Source: Prado023 sp963798745 (GTDB lineage Bacteria > Actinomycetota > Actinomycetes > S36-B12 > CAIYMF01). Taken from it: a stretch of DNA of 64,000 bases. The number at the start of each line of letters is the position of its first letter. Position 1 is the stretch's first letter. A program made the position numbers and the translations under genes. Location: positions 62,001 through 126,000 of the forward strand of contig CAWCUF010000010.1 in NCBI GenBank assembly GCA_963798745.1, in the 5' to 3' direction. Under the pieces are notes generated by a model. The model searched no databases. It was given only the letters and a program-made list of their open reading frames with translations, and was not told the DNA's origin. Shown here in pieces: positions 9,992 to 18,102 of the stretch.

Positions 9992-10368
9992 CAATCCTCG
10001 ACGCGTCGGCCGTTCTGGCGCTCGTGCACGACGAACCTGGCGCAGCCGCGGTCGCGCAGGCGCTTGGGTCCGCACGCCTGGGTGCGGCCAATCTGGCGGA
10101 GGTGATTGGCAAGCTGGTCGACGTGGAAGTCGACGTGAGCCGCGTTCGGGAGTTGCTCACCGCCGCCGGCGTGGTCATCGAACCGGTCACGGAAGCGGAC
10201 GCTGAGCTGGCTGGAGCGATGCGTTCACTGCCCGGGGGCACGCGGCTGTCGCTGGGCGATCGATGTTGCTTGGCCCTGACGGTCCGAAGCAACCCGCCCG
10301 AGGTGCTGACAGCCGACCGGGCCTGGATCGACCTCGACCTACCGATCCGTGTGCGCCTGCTCCGGTAG
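9988..10368 (+). CDS. vapC: PIN-domain ribonuclease toxin (VapC-type)
   Basis: A 126-residue PIN-domain nuclease. The acidic metal-binding residues are all present: Asp5 (ILDASAVLALVH), Glu38 (ANLAEVIGKL), Asp91 (SLGDRCCLAL) and Asp110 (LTADRAW). PIN toxins of this family cut tRNA or rRNA when the antitoxin is lost. It overlaps the antitoxin gene by four bases. A hairpin directly after the stop isolates the pair. It appears intact, unlike the PIN fragment at 33583. Confidence 0.92.
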   Translation: MTILDASAVLALVHDEPGAAAVAQALGSARLGAANLAEVIGKLVDVEVDVSRVRELLTAAGVVIEPVTEADAELAGAMRSLPGGTRLSLGDRCCLALTVRSNPPEVLTADRAWIDLDLPIRVRLLR

Positions 10369-10375
10369 CCGGCTC

Positions 10376-10404
10376 GCGCCACCAGCCATCACCTCTGGTG
10401 GCGC
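10376..10404 (+). terminator. Hairpin after vapBC
   Basis: A perfect 10-base-pair stem, GCGCCACCAG at 10376-10385 with CTGGTGGCGC at 10395-10404, lies eight bases after the vapC stop with a nine-base loop. No T-run follows. It most likely terminates the toxin-antitoxin transcript. Confidence 0.6.
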
Positions 10405-10859
10405 CGCAAGCCCTGGGTGGAACACTGCAAGCGAGGCTGCAACTCCCGTGCAAAAATGACCGATAATGCACATTACGTCAACTAGTTCTTCGGGCAGTGC
10501 TGGGCCTGCAACGAGGACGACTTCCCCCGCCATGCCCGCCAGCAGGCCAGCGGACGCCATCGACGGGATCGTGCACCCGACGAGGAGCACGTACCGGCGC
10601 CCAGGCAGGACCCACATGAGCCCGGTGCTCGGGTAGATCGTCGTTTCGCGGCGCCGGTGCCTGTGGCTGCCACTGTCGCACTCGTTCGCGGGCATCGCTC
10701 ACGACCTGCGGCGTCGCCCTCGGTACCTCAGCCGACGGCTTATGGCGTTCTTAGTGTGCTGCGAACGATGACGCCCATCGCGATGTCAGTCCCAGCGGCC
10801 ATACTGTGCCCAGATCCGCCGCATCGTGCAGCAGATCGCCCTTCTCAAAGGAGCTCCTC
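10405..10859. other. 455-base gap without a convincing gene
   Basis: Between the vapBC hairpin and the protease start there is no frame with recognisable homology. A minus-strand frame (stop at 10339, possible ATG at 10617) would encode about 92 residues including a hydrophobic stretch (MASAGLLAGMAGEVVLVAG), but it overlaps vapC and has no family match I know. A locally AT-rich stretch at about 10449-10485 contains GATAAT and could be promoter DNA. AAAGGAG at 10847-10853 is the protease ribosome-binding site. Confidence 0.4.
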
Positions 10860-12428
10860 GTGTCGCGGTTCACTCGTCCGTTGGTTGCGGGCGTGAGCAT
10901 TGTGGGGCTCCTGGCCGGTATGTCCCCGGCAGTGGCCGGCGAACCCGCCACCGAGCCGGCGCCCGTGGAGGTGCTCGACCTCGGCCTGGCCGAGGCGACC
11001 CCCCTGCCCGTCGGGGCCACCGACGTCACGACCACCGATGCGAGCCTGCGCTCCACCCGCAACGAGGTGTCGGTCATCGCCGACGACGGGTCGGGCACCC
11101 CCACGATCACCAAGCTGCGGGCCGACAGTCCTGGGGAGGCTGCCGAACTGGTCGCGGATCTCAACGACCAGCCGGGCATCGTCGCCGCTCCCACCAAGCG
11201 TCTGAAGGCCTTCGGGGCCGTCAACCCCGAACCGATGGCGCCCGCGCAGTGGAACCTGGCCATGGTCGCCGCGCCGGGCACCTGGCCCGTCAGCCAAGGT
11301 GCTGGCGTGGTGGTCGCCGTCGTGGACACCGGCGTCGATGCCACCCATCCCGATCTCACCGGCCGGGTCCTGGGCGAGATCGACCTGCTGCCCGAGGTCA
11401 CCCCGCTGCCGGAGCAGAAGGGCCACGGCACCCGGGTGGCCAGTCTCATCGCTGCTGCGGTGAACGGCGTGGGCATGGCCGGGGTCGCGCCGCAGTCGAG
11501 GATCCTGCCCGTGTCCGCCTTGGATCCCGGTGGCTGGGGTGACAGCAGCACCGTGGCACGCGGGATCATCAGGGCCACTGACGCCGGCGCCCGGGTCATC
11601 AACCTGTCCCTGGGCGGGCCCGACCGCGACCCGGTGCTGGACAAGGCCTGCGCCTATGCGTTCAGCCGCGGCGCGGTCGTCGTGGCCGCCGCCGGCAACA
11701 GCTATCAGTGGGGCAACGAGGTCCAGTACCCGGCGGCCTCGCCGAACGTCCTCGCGGTCGCCTCCGTGGACCGCACCGGCAACCCGTCGGCGTTCTCCAA
11801 CACCGGTCGGCACATCGACCTTGCCGCCCCGGGCGAAGCAGTCGTGGCGGCGGTCCCGGGCGGAGGGTACAGCGTGGAGTCAGGCACCTCGTTCGCCGCC
11901 CCGCACGTCTCCGGCGCTCTGGCCCTGGTCCTGGCCGCCAATCCCAGGCTGACCGCAGGCCAGGCCGCTTCCGCGGTGAAGCTGACCGCGGCCGATGACA
12001 TCAGCGGCAACGGTCGCGACGACCAATTGGGCCAGGGCGTCCTGCGAGCCGACCGCGCCGTGGCGGCCGCGCGCGCGCTGGCCGGGCACCCCGCACCACC
12101 GGCCGATGCCAACCTGAGGCTCAAGCGGTTCAACGCCAAGCCGGAGCCGGCCAAGCGTGGCCGCACCAGCCAGTTCGTGGTTCAGGTCCAGGCGAAGTAC
12201 CCCGACCGGACGTGGCGGGTCAACCCCTCCCCCACGCGGGTGCGCTTCGAGTTCAAGAAGGCGGGTTCGCGCAAGTACAAGTCCGTCGCCGTGGTCGAGT
12301 CGGGCACGAATGGCTGGGCAGTGCTGCGGGCTGTGCCGCCCAAGAGCGGGCGCTGGCGAGCCAAGGTGCAGAAGCCCAACGGACGGTGGAAGACCAGCAG
12401 GACCGACTACCTGAAGGTCCGACGCTGA
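10860..12428 (+). CDS. Secreted subtilisin-like serine protease (S8)
   Basis: A 522-residue exported protease. A signal peptide is visible at residues 1-27 (basic start, hydrophobic GVSIVGLLAG, cut near AVAG), followed by a propeptide to about residue 125. The S8 catalytic triad is Asp156 (VVDTGVD), His189 (GHGTRVAS) and Ser344 (GTSFAAPHVSG), with Asn280 as oxyanion residue (AAAGNS). The last 120 residues form a basic, Lys/Arg-rich beta domain (LKRFNAKPEPAKRGR onward) that may bind the envelope. GTG at 10860 sits six bases after AAAGGAG. One base separates its stop from the next gene. Confidence 0.92.
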   Translation: MSRFTRPLVAGVSIVGLLAGMSPAVAGEPATEPAPVEVLDLGLAEATPLPVGATDVTTTDASLRSTRNEVSVIADDGSGTPTITKLRADSPGEAAELVADLNDQPGIVAAPTKRLKAFGAVNPEPMAPAQWNLAMVAAPGTWPVSQGAGVVVAVVDTGVDATHPDLTGRVLGEIDLLPEVTPLPEQKGHGTRVASLIAAAVNGVGMAGVAPQSRILPVSALDPGGWGDSSTVARGIIRATDAGARVINLSLGGPDRDPVLDKACAYAFSRGAVVVAAAGNSYQWGNEVQYPAASPNVLAVASVDRTGNPSAFSNTGRHIDLAAPGEAVVAAVPGGGYSVESGTSFAAPHVSGALALVLAANPRLTAGQAASAVKLTAADDISGNGRDDQLGQGVLRADRAVAAARALAGHPAPPADANLRLKRFNAKPEPAKRGRTSQFVVQVQAKYPDRTWRVNPSPTRVRFEFKKAGSRKYKSVAVVESGTNGWAVLRAVPPKSGRWRAKVQKPNGRWKTSRTDYLKVRR

Positions 12429-12429
12429 C

Positions 12430-13179
12430 GTGAGCCGGCCGCACCCCTTCCTGGGTGGCGCACATCCCCTGGCGATCGCACATCGTGGGGGCGCCGGCGA
12501 AGCATGCGAGAACTCCCCCGCGACCTTCCAGCGGGTGATCGACCTCGGCTACGGCTACATCGAGACCGATGTCCGGGCCACGATCGACGGCCGCGCCGTC
12601 GTCTTCCACGATGCGACCCTCGAGCGGACCACGGACAGCACTGGGCAGCTCTCCGCCCTGCCGTGGGCGCACATCCAACGCACCCGCCTGGCAGACGGCC
12701 AGCATCCGGTGAGCCTGGTCGAGGCCCTGCGGCGATGGCCGACGACACGCTTCAACGTCGATGTGAAGTCCGACGACACCGTCGGCCCGTTCCTCGCGGC
12801 GGTCGACGAGGCCGACGCGTGGAGCCGGGTCTGCGCGGCGGCGTTCTCGACCACCCGATTGCGCCGCCTGCGGCATCTTGGCGGACCGCGGCTGGCCACC
12901 TCGATGGGCCCCAGCGAGGTGGCCAGACTCGTCCTGCGGGTGCCCACCCGCCAGTCCTGGCCCTGCGCGGTCCAGGTGCCGCGCAGCGCCGGACCGGTTC
13001 CGGTCGTCACCCAGTCATTCGTGCGACGCTGCCACGAGCGCGGCTCGGCGGTGCACGTCTGGACCGTGGACGAGCCCGACCAGATGATCGACCTGCTCGA
13101 CCTGGGGGTCGACGCCCTGATCACCGACTACCCCAGCCTGCTTCGCGAGGTCCTTGTCAGCCGCGGCGCCTGGTGGTAG
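12430..13179 (+). CDS. Glycerophosphodiester phosphodiesterase
   Basis: A TIM-barrel phosphodiesterase of 249 residues that releases glycerol-3-phosphate from deacylated phospholipid head groups. The family signature is clear: AHRGG near residue 18, ENSPATF near 28, the metal ligands in IETDVR, and VVFHDATLERTT with the catalytic histidine. The C-terminal strands FNVDVKSDD, HVWTVDEPDQM and ITDYPS are typical. No signal peptide is seen, so it acts in the cytoplasm. The GTG start lies one base after the protease stop, suggesting co-transcription. Confidence 0.93.
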   Translation: MSRPHPFLGGAHPLAIAHRGGAGEACENSPATFQRVIDLGYGYIETDVRATIDGRAVVFHDATLERTTDSTGQLSALPWAHIQRTRLADGQHPVSLVEALRRWPTTRFNVDVKSDDTVGPFLAAVDEADAWSRVCAAAFSTTRLRRLRHLGGPRLATSMGPSEVARLVLRVPTRQSWPCAVQVPRSAGPVPVVTQSFVRRCHERGSAVHVWTVDEPDQMIDLLDLGVDALITDYPSLLREVLVSRGAWW

Positions 13180-13240
13180 GCACCACCCGATCCGCCCCGA
13201 ATGCGCACAGGGGCGGCGCGGTTTGGAGTTGCGCTCTGCG

Positions 13241-13268
13241 GGGAATGAATGGGCAGACCTGCGGTGTT
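13241..13268 (+). promoter_or_regulatory. SigR/SigH-type promoter upstream of rbpA
   Basis: GGGAAT at 13241-13246 is followed after 19 bases by GTT at 13266-13268. This matches the thiol-oxidative-stress sigma factor consensus (GGGAAY, 18-20 bases, GTT). In Streptomyces rbpA is a known SigR target, so both the location and the match are meaningful. It lies about 75 bases before the rbpA start. Confidence 0.6.
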
Positions 13269-13343
13269 ATCACCCTCAGCGGCCTACCAGCCGACTGGAG
13301 TTGCGTGGCACCCGACCGGGAACACACGCGGAAAGGCACTTCC

Positions 13344-13700
13344 ATGAGCGACGGCGCGCTGCGCGGTACACGATTGGGCAGCACCAGCTACGAGAGTGAT
13401 GCGGACGTCGAGTTCGCACCTCGTCAGATGACCACCTACGACTGCCCGGCCGGGCACGCCACGACGCTGCCCTTCTCGGACGAGGCGGAGATCCCCTACG
13501 ACTGGCAGTGCGCCACCTGTGGCCTACCGGCGACGCTGCGTGACGGCGTCGAGCCTGAGCGCAAGCCGGAGAAGGCAGTGCGCACGCACTGGGACATGCT
13601 CCTCGAAAGGCGCTCGGTCACTGAGCTGGAGGAAGTCCTCCAGGAGCGCCTGGACCTGCTGCACCAGATGCGCGGGCAGCAAGTCCGCAAGTCCGCCTGA
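13344..13700 (+). CDS. rbpA: RNA polymerase-binding protein RbpA
   Basis: A 118-residue actinobacterial transcription factor that binds sigma-2 domains and RNA polymerase and stabilises open complexes at housekeeping promoters. The RbpA core is visible: MTTYDCPAGHATTLPFSDEA with the first cysteine, then WQCATCG, followed by the basic linker and the C-terminal sigma-interaction helix THWDMLLERRSVTELEEVL. ATG at 13344 has GGAAAGG nine bases upstream. The convergent fxsA-ppm pair next to it is the standard arrangement. Likely induced by oxidative stress through the promoter at 13241. Confidence 0.97.
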   Translation: MSDGALRGTRLGSTSYESDADVEFAPRQMTTYDCPAGHATTLPFSDEAEIPYDWQCATCGLPATLRDGVEPERKPEKAVRTHWDMLLERRSVTELEEVLQERLDLLHQMRGQQVRKSA

Positions 13701-13704
13701 TCAG

Positions 13705-13743
13705 CTGAGAGCGGGCTATCGATCACTGGTGAGCCCGGCTCAG
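13705..13743. terminator. Possible bidirectional terminator between rbpA and fxsA
   Basis: CTGAGAGCGGGCT at 13705-13717 pairs with AGCCCGGCTCAG at 13732-13743 apart from one internal bulge. It lies between two convergent genes and overlaps the fxsA stop codon. It lacks T-tracts on either side. Confidence 0.4.
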
Positions 13744-14243
13744 TCCTGTGAATCAGCGATCTCGCCCCGCACGATCCTCGGACCGGGATCCGGCTCCTCG
13801 CCGGCCCGGTCCGTTGTGCTGCCCTGATCCGGCTCGACGACCACGCCGGGGATCACGTCACCGGGCACGACCGTCGTCCGGGTGGCGCCCGACTCATCGG
13901 TCACCGTCACCACGCTCACCCCGCGCTGGCGCAGCACAGTCGTCGTGCCGCGCAGCAGGTGACCGGACACCCACCGTTGGATGGCCGGCACCAGCAGGGC
14001 CAGCCCCACGAGGTCCAGGACCACGCCGGGCAGCGCGATGACCGCCCCGGCGGCGATCCGCCACCCGCGGGCCGGCGGTGCGCTGCGCGCCCCCCAACTC
14101 ATGACGTACACCCCGACGAGCATGTCCAACGCCAGGAGCATCAGGGTGGCGCCGGCTCCGAACGCGTCGGTCAGCGCGAGCACGGCGGCCACCTCGGCGA
14201 CCGCGAGCAGCGCGAGGGCGGCCAGCGTGAGCAGTCGCGCCAT
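13740..14243 (-). CDS. fxsA: FxsA family membrane protein
   Basis: A 167-residue membrane protein with about three or four helices in its first 95 residues (LLTLAALALLAVAEVAAVLAL; TLMLLALDMLVGVYVMSW; VIALPGVVLDLVGLALLVP) and a polar C-terminal tail. The GVVLDLVGLALLVP segment is the FxsA hallmark. The E. coli homologue relieves F-plasmid exclusion of phage T7; the native role is not known. Its ATG shares one base with the ppm stop (TGATG), so it is the downstream gene of a two-gene operon. Confidence 0.88.
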   Translation of the reverse strand: MARLLTLAALALLAVAEVAAVLALTDAFGAGATLMLLALDMLVGVYVMSWGARSAPPARGWRIAAGAVIALPGVVLDLVGLALLVPAIQRWVSGHLLRGTTTVLRQRGVSVVTVTDESGATRTTVVPGDVIPGVVVEPDQGSTTDRAGEEPDPGPRIVRGEIADSQD

Positions 14244-15040
14244 CAGCGCAGCCCCCTGCCGCCCCGCCGATCTGCTCGGGCCGCCCGACGTCGGCGGACG
14301 GCCTCGGCGACTTTGGCGCTGCGCTCCTGAGCACCCCAGACGGTGACCCGCCAGAGCGCCTCGCGCACGATGCTTCCGCTCATCTTCGAGGTGCCGAACT
14401 CACGCTCCACGAAGGTGATCGGGACCTCGCGCACACGCAGCCCAGCGGCCACTGCGCGGCGTGCCATGTCCACCTGGAAGCAGTAGCCCTGCGAGGCCAC
14501 CTGATGCACGTTCAGCGTGCGCAACGCACTGGCGCGGAACACGCGGTACCCGCCGGTGGCGTCCTGCAGCGGGATGTCCAGGGCCATCCGGGTGTAGAGA
14601 TTGCCCCCGCGGGAGAGCACCTCCCGCGACTTCGGCCAGTTGACGACCTCGCCGCCGGGCACCCACCGGGAGCCCAGGACCAGGTCCGCATCGCGCAGCG
14701 CGTCGAGCAGGGCGGGCAGTTGCTCGGGCTTGTGCGACCCGTCGGCATCCATCTCGACCAGGACCTCGTAGCCGCGCTCCAGTCCCCACGCGAAACCAGC
14801 GAGGTAGGCCGCGGCGAGCCCCTCCTTGCCCAGCCGGTGCAGGACGTGGAGGTGTTCGTCGGCGGCGACCAGTTCATCGGCGAGTTGGCCGGTGCCATCC
14901 GGGGAGTTGTCGTCGGCGACCAGGATGTGTGCCTCGGGCACCGCCGCCCGGACCCGAGACGTGATGCGCGCGAGGTTCTCACGCTCGTTGTACGTGGGGA
15001 TGATTACCAGGATCGGGCCGAGGTCGGCGAACAGCGTCAC
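14243..15040 (-). CDS. ppm1: Polyprenol monophosphomannose synthase (GT2)
   Basis: A 265-residue GT2 glycosyltransferase that makes polyprenyl-phosphate-mannose from GDP-mannose for lipoglycans and protein mannosylation. Motifs are IIPTYNERENL near residue 13, VADDNSPDGTG near 40, the DXD metal site VEMDADGSH near 94, and the acceptor region GGNLYTRMALDIPLQDATGGYR. GTG at 15040 is chosen because the family N-terminus starts there. The membrane acyltransferase lnt, fused to this gene in M. tuberculosis Rv2051c, is a separate gene nearby at 16305. Confidence 0.94.
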   Translation of the reverse strand: MTLFADLGPILVIIPTYNERENLARITSRVRAAVPEAHILVADDNSPDGTGQLADELVAADEHLHVLHRLGKEGLAAAYLAGFAWGLERGYEVLVEMDADGSHKPEQLPALLDALRDADLVLGSRWVPGGEVVNWPKSREVLSRGGNLYTRMALDIPLQDATGGYRVFRASALRTLNVHQVASQGYCFQVDMARRAVAAGLRVREVPITFVEREFGTSKMSGSIVREALWRVTVWGAQERSAKVAEAVRRRRAARADRRGGRGLR

Positions 15041-15143
15041 CGCGCCATTCTCCCATGGCCGCTGCTCTGCTGATCCGCAGTTCGGGCCGACGTGCGCAGG
15101 TCTGCTGGTAGCGTCGCGAGCACCAACACCTCGGGAGGGCATC

Positions 15144-15524
15144 ATGGGCAGACAGGTTCGGATCGGAGCAGTTTCGGACTTCGCGGCAGATGCCGTGACC
15201 GAGGTGGAGGTCGAAGGCACCAAGGTCCTGGTGGCCCATGACGACCAGGGACTGTGCGCGGCGCGCAACAGGTGCCCGCACCTCAACCTGTCCCTGACCT
15301 CGGGCCCGGGCGGGCAGCACTACGAGGACGGGGTGATCGTGTGTCCCTGGCACAACTCGCGGTTCGTCGTGCGCAGCGGTGAGAACCTCGACTGGGTCAC
15401 CGGGATCGCAGGCCGCGAGGTACCCCGCTGGTCACGCAGGGTGATCGCGGCAGGTCGCAAGCCGGCCCCGTTGACCACCTACCCCGTGACGGTCACCGAC
15501 GGCGACGTCTACATCACGATCTGA
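15144..15524 (+). CDS. Rieske [2Fe-2S] ferredoxin-like protein
   Basis: A 126-residue soluble Rieske domain. The two cluster-binding boxes are CPHLN (near residue 44) and CPWHNSRF (near 67), with the spacing expected for ferredoxin-type Rieske proteins. No membrane helix or signal peptide is present, so it is an electron carrier or regulatory subunit in the cytoplasm, not a bc1 subunit. CGGGAGGGC lies just before the ATG at 15144. No oxygenase partner is adjacent. It is divergent from ppm1 with about 100 bases between. Confidence 0.92.
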   Translation: MGRQVRIGAVSDFAADAVTEVEVEGTKVLVAHDDQGLCAARNRCPHLNLSLTSGPGGQHYEDGVIVCPWHNSRFVVRSGENLDWVTGIAGREVPRWSRRVIAAGRKPAPLTTYPVTVTDGDVYITI

Positions 15525-15626
15525 GCTCGGCCAGCACCCACTGGAGCGACCCGGCCTGATCGGGCCGGACAGCGCCGAGCAGCATCAGTGCCGCCGAGCG
15601 CGACAGTCACCGCCGAAGGGCTGCGG

Positions 15627-15893
15627 CTACTTGCTGCGCAGCGCGATCACGCCACCGACAGCAACGGCGGCGGCGGCGATCTGTAGGAACAACTTGATCC
15701 AGTCGATGCCGGAGGTGTCCCCCACGCCGAGCAACTGGGCGATGGCACCCCCCACCAGCGCACCGACGGCACCGGCCACGATCGTCATGGGCACGCTGAT
15801 GTCCTGCTTGCCGGGCATGACCAGGCGGGCCAGCGGACCGATGATGATGCCTGCGAACAATGCCCCGATGATCGTTGCGATCCAGGCGCCCAT
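15627..15893 (-). CDS. GlsB/YeaQ/YmgE family stress-response membrane protein
   Basis: An 88-residue, three-helix membrane protein of the transglycosylase-associated family. Two Gly-rich helices (IATIIGALFAGIIIGPLARL; TIVAGAVGALVGGAIAQLLG) surround the conserved loop MPGKQDISVPM; a third helix ends in ALRSK. Family members are induced by general stress but have no assigned activity. It is monocistronic. The 100 bases between it and the Rieske gene hold only a small stem, CCGGCC at 15551-15556 with GGCCGG at 15563-15568. Confidence 0.88.
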   Translation of the reverse strand: MGAWIATIIGALFAGIIIGPLARLVMPGKQDISVPMTIVAGAVGALVGGAIAQLLGVGDTSGIDWIKLFLQIAAAAVAVGGVIALRSK

Positions 15894-15960
15894 GACCTCT
15901 CCCCTACCGAGACGGAACAGCGCTCATAGCGTGCCAGCATCCGGGCAGCTCTGCCAGCGC

Positions 15961-16332
15961 ATGTGGGGGACGTGCCCGAACTGGAGCCGGATTCCGCTGG
16001 CCGTCACGCCCGGCTCGAGCCTGCGCGTGGCGTGGGCCGACCAGGATCTGGACCCCGACCTGGCCGCCTACGTGGCGGGAGGCGCGCTGGGGCTACGCGG
16101 CTTTCGACGTGCGTCAGCGCTACAGCGACGGTCGCATCGGGCCGTACTCGTCGGGCTGGATCGTGCGTGTCCAGCAGCGGCCCCGAGCGCCGCCAGGTGG
16201 CGCACGCTGGGCCGACCCGGCCCCCCTCCCACGAACGAGCACGGCAACCCGGTGTACGCGGGGCACGGGCAGTGGCGGATCGTCGGCACCTACAAGGGCC
16301 GGACCTACGGGTCGCCGACCACCCGGATCTGA
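15961..16332 (+). pseudogene. Frameshifted small gene of unknown function
   Basis: Protein-like sequence is spread over three frames. Frame one from ATG 15961 carries WADQDLDPDLAAYVA. After about 16075 the sense continues in a second frame (ARWGYAAFDVRQRYSDG, IGPYSSGWIVRVQQ). After the C-run at about 16219-16225 it continues in a third frame (NEHGNPVYAGHGQWRIVG, TYKGRTYGSPTTRI) to the stop at 16332. Adding one base at each junction gives a continuous product of about 124 residues. It resembles a small conserved protein, but I cannot name the family. It overlaps the lnt 3' end by 28 bases. Either a decayed gene or two assembly errors in G/C runs. Confidence 0.5.
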
Positions 16333-17957
16333 TCGGTTGGCCGATTCGGCGCTGGCCTGGACCGACGCTCGCGTCCGTCCTCGCGTCCGCGCCTGCGTCC
16401 GGCGACCACCAGCAGACCCACGAGCAGCGCGGCTGCGGCCAGTTCCAGCCAGCCGTCGATCCGCATCGCCGGAGTCAGCCCGGAGCGCATGGGGACCTCT
16501 GTCACCGTCGAGTCCGAGGTGAACTCCTCGGTCTGCCATTGCAGAACCCCGTGCGGGTCGATGACCGCGCTCACACCGGAGGTGGCGGCCACGAGCGTGG
16601 TGCGGCCGCTGGCCACGGCCTGCACCTGGCTGATGGCCAACTGCTGCGCGGGCTGTCCGGTGCGGCCATAGGTGGCGTTGTTGGTCTGCACGACCAGCAC
16701 CTGGCCGCCGGCGCGCACCGCGTCGCGCACCAACTCGTCGTAGGCGATCTCGAAGCAGATCACCACGCCCGCGGGGACCGGGCCGATCTGGAGCAGGCCT
16801 GGTTCGGAGCCGGGGGCGAAGTCGCGCGGGATCCGATCGAACCGGGTGATGAAGCGACTGAGCAGGTCCCGGAACGGCAGGTACTCACCGAACGGGACCG
16901 GGTGGCGCTTGACGTAGGCGTCGCCGGGTCCGGTCACGGGGTCCCAGACCAGGCCCACGTTCCAGACGGTTCCGGGATGTGCGTCGGTCGGCGGATCGTC
17001 GGGATTGGTCTGGACCGCGCCGACCAGGATCGGCGCCCCGATCGCATCTGCCGCCTGATCGATCGCCCGCGCCGCGTCCGCGTTGCGCAGCGGGTCGATG
17101 TCCGAGGAGTTCTCCGGCCAGATCACCGCGACGGGTGGGGGCTGGGCTCCTGCCGCCACTTGGGTGGCCAGCTCCTCGGTGACGCGCACGTGGTTGTCCA
17201 GGACGGCCCGGCGCTGGGCGTTGAAGTCCAGGCCCAGGCGCGGGACGTTGCCCTGGACCACCGCGATCTGCTGCTCGGCGCCGTCGGGACCGCCCCAGTC
17301 CGCGGCCCGCCCCGCAGCGCCACCGCCGACGAGGGCAGCGATCGCGAGCGCCGCGACTGCGGCCCGACGGGGCTGGCCGCTGCGCAGCCGATCCCAGCCG
17401 AGCAGCAGCAGCGTGCCGGCCAGGGCCACGACGAAGGTGACTGCCGCCGCGCCACCGAGCGCCGCCCACCCGACCAGCTCATTGCCAGCCTGGGCGAACG
17501 CCAGCCGACCCCACGGGAATCCGCCCCACGGCACACGCGCGCGCAACGCTTCCATGCACACCCACAGCAGCGGCACGCTCAGCACCCACCAACGCCGCAC
17601 AAGCAGAGCAGGCAGCAGCACCCCGGCTGCGGCCCAGAACAGCGCGCAGAGCAGCACGAGGGCGATCCACGCGTCCGGGCCGAGCACGCGCATCCAGGTG
17701 AGCAGCACCAGGAAGAACGTCGCCCCCGCGGCACCGATGACCACCGCACCAGGACCAGACAGCCAGCCGCCCGCCCGCCGCGCAGGCAGCCCGCGCACGC
17801 TGGCGACCAGACCTGCGAATGCAGGCACCGCAATCCAGCCCGACAGCATGTCGAAGGGCGGGAACGCAAAGGCGAGCACGATTCCGGCGACCATCGCCGT
17901 GACGACCCGCACGCCCAGCACCGGCCCCCTTGCGGTGGCCGGCGCCGTGGTGGTCAT
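16305..17957 (-). CDS. lnt: Apolipoprotein N-acyltransferase
   Basis: A membrane enzyme of about 550 residues that adds the third acyl chain to the N-terminal cysteine of lipoproteins. Five or six helices fill the first half, followed by an extracytoplasmic nitrilase domain with the catalytic triad Glu (WPENSSD), Lys (VKRHPVPFGEYLPFR) and Cys (VICFEIAYDELVR), then a final helix near the C-terminus. The PFGEYLPFR and NNATYGRTGQPAQQ segments are family hallmarks. ATG codons at 17957, 17966 and 17969 are all possible starts; none has a clear ribosome-binding site. It is adjacent to ppm1 in related genomes as well. Confidence 0.93.
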   Translation of the reverse strand: MTTTAPATARGPVLGVRVVTAMVAGIVLAFAFPPFDMLSGWIAVPAFAGLVASVRGLPARRAGGWLSGPGAVVIGAAGATFFLVLLTWMRVLGPDAWIALVLLCALFWAAAGVLLPALLVRRWWVLSVPLLWVCMEALRARVPWGGFPWGRLAFAQAGNELVGWAALGGAAAVTFVVALAGTLLLLGWDRLRSGQPRRAAVAALAIAALVGGGAAGRAADWGGPDGAEQQIAVVQGNVPRLGLDFNAQRRAVLDNHVRVTEELATQVAAGAQPPPVAVIWPENSSDIDPLRNADAARAIDQAADAIGAPILVGAVQTNPDDPPTDAHPGTVWNVGLVWDPVTGPGDAYVKRHPVPFGEYLPFRDLLSRFITRFDRIPRDFAPGSEPGLLQIGPVPAGVVICFEIAYDELVRDAVRAGGQVLVVQTNNATYGRTGQPAQQLAISQVQAVASGRTTLVAATSGVSAVIDPHGVLQWQTEEFTSDSTVTEVPMRSGLTPAMRIDGWLELAAAALLVGLLVVAGRRRGREDGRERRSRPAPNRPTDQIRVVGDP

Positions 17958-18102
17958 GGCGCCCATCATCGCCCAGAACCGGACCCCACCCTGCACACGC
18001 CGCCGAGCCCCGTGGCGCGCCCGCCGCCCCGCCCACCCGCCGCCACCCTCGGCACCTGGGAGTTCCTCCACCTGAGCGTCACCCAAGTTCGAGCACGAGG
18101 GG

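Noticed and set aside
10339..10695. Minus-strand membrane-like frame between vapC and the protease
   Set aside because: It overlaps vapC, has no homology I recognise and weak start signals. It is mentioned in the gap entry only.
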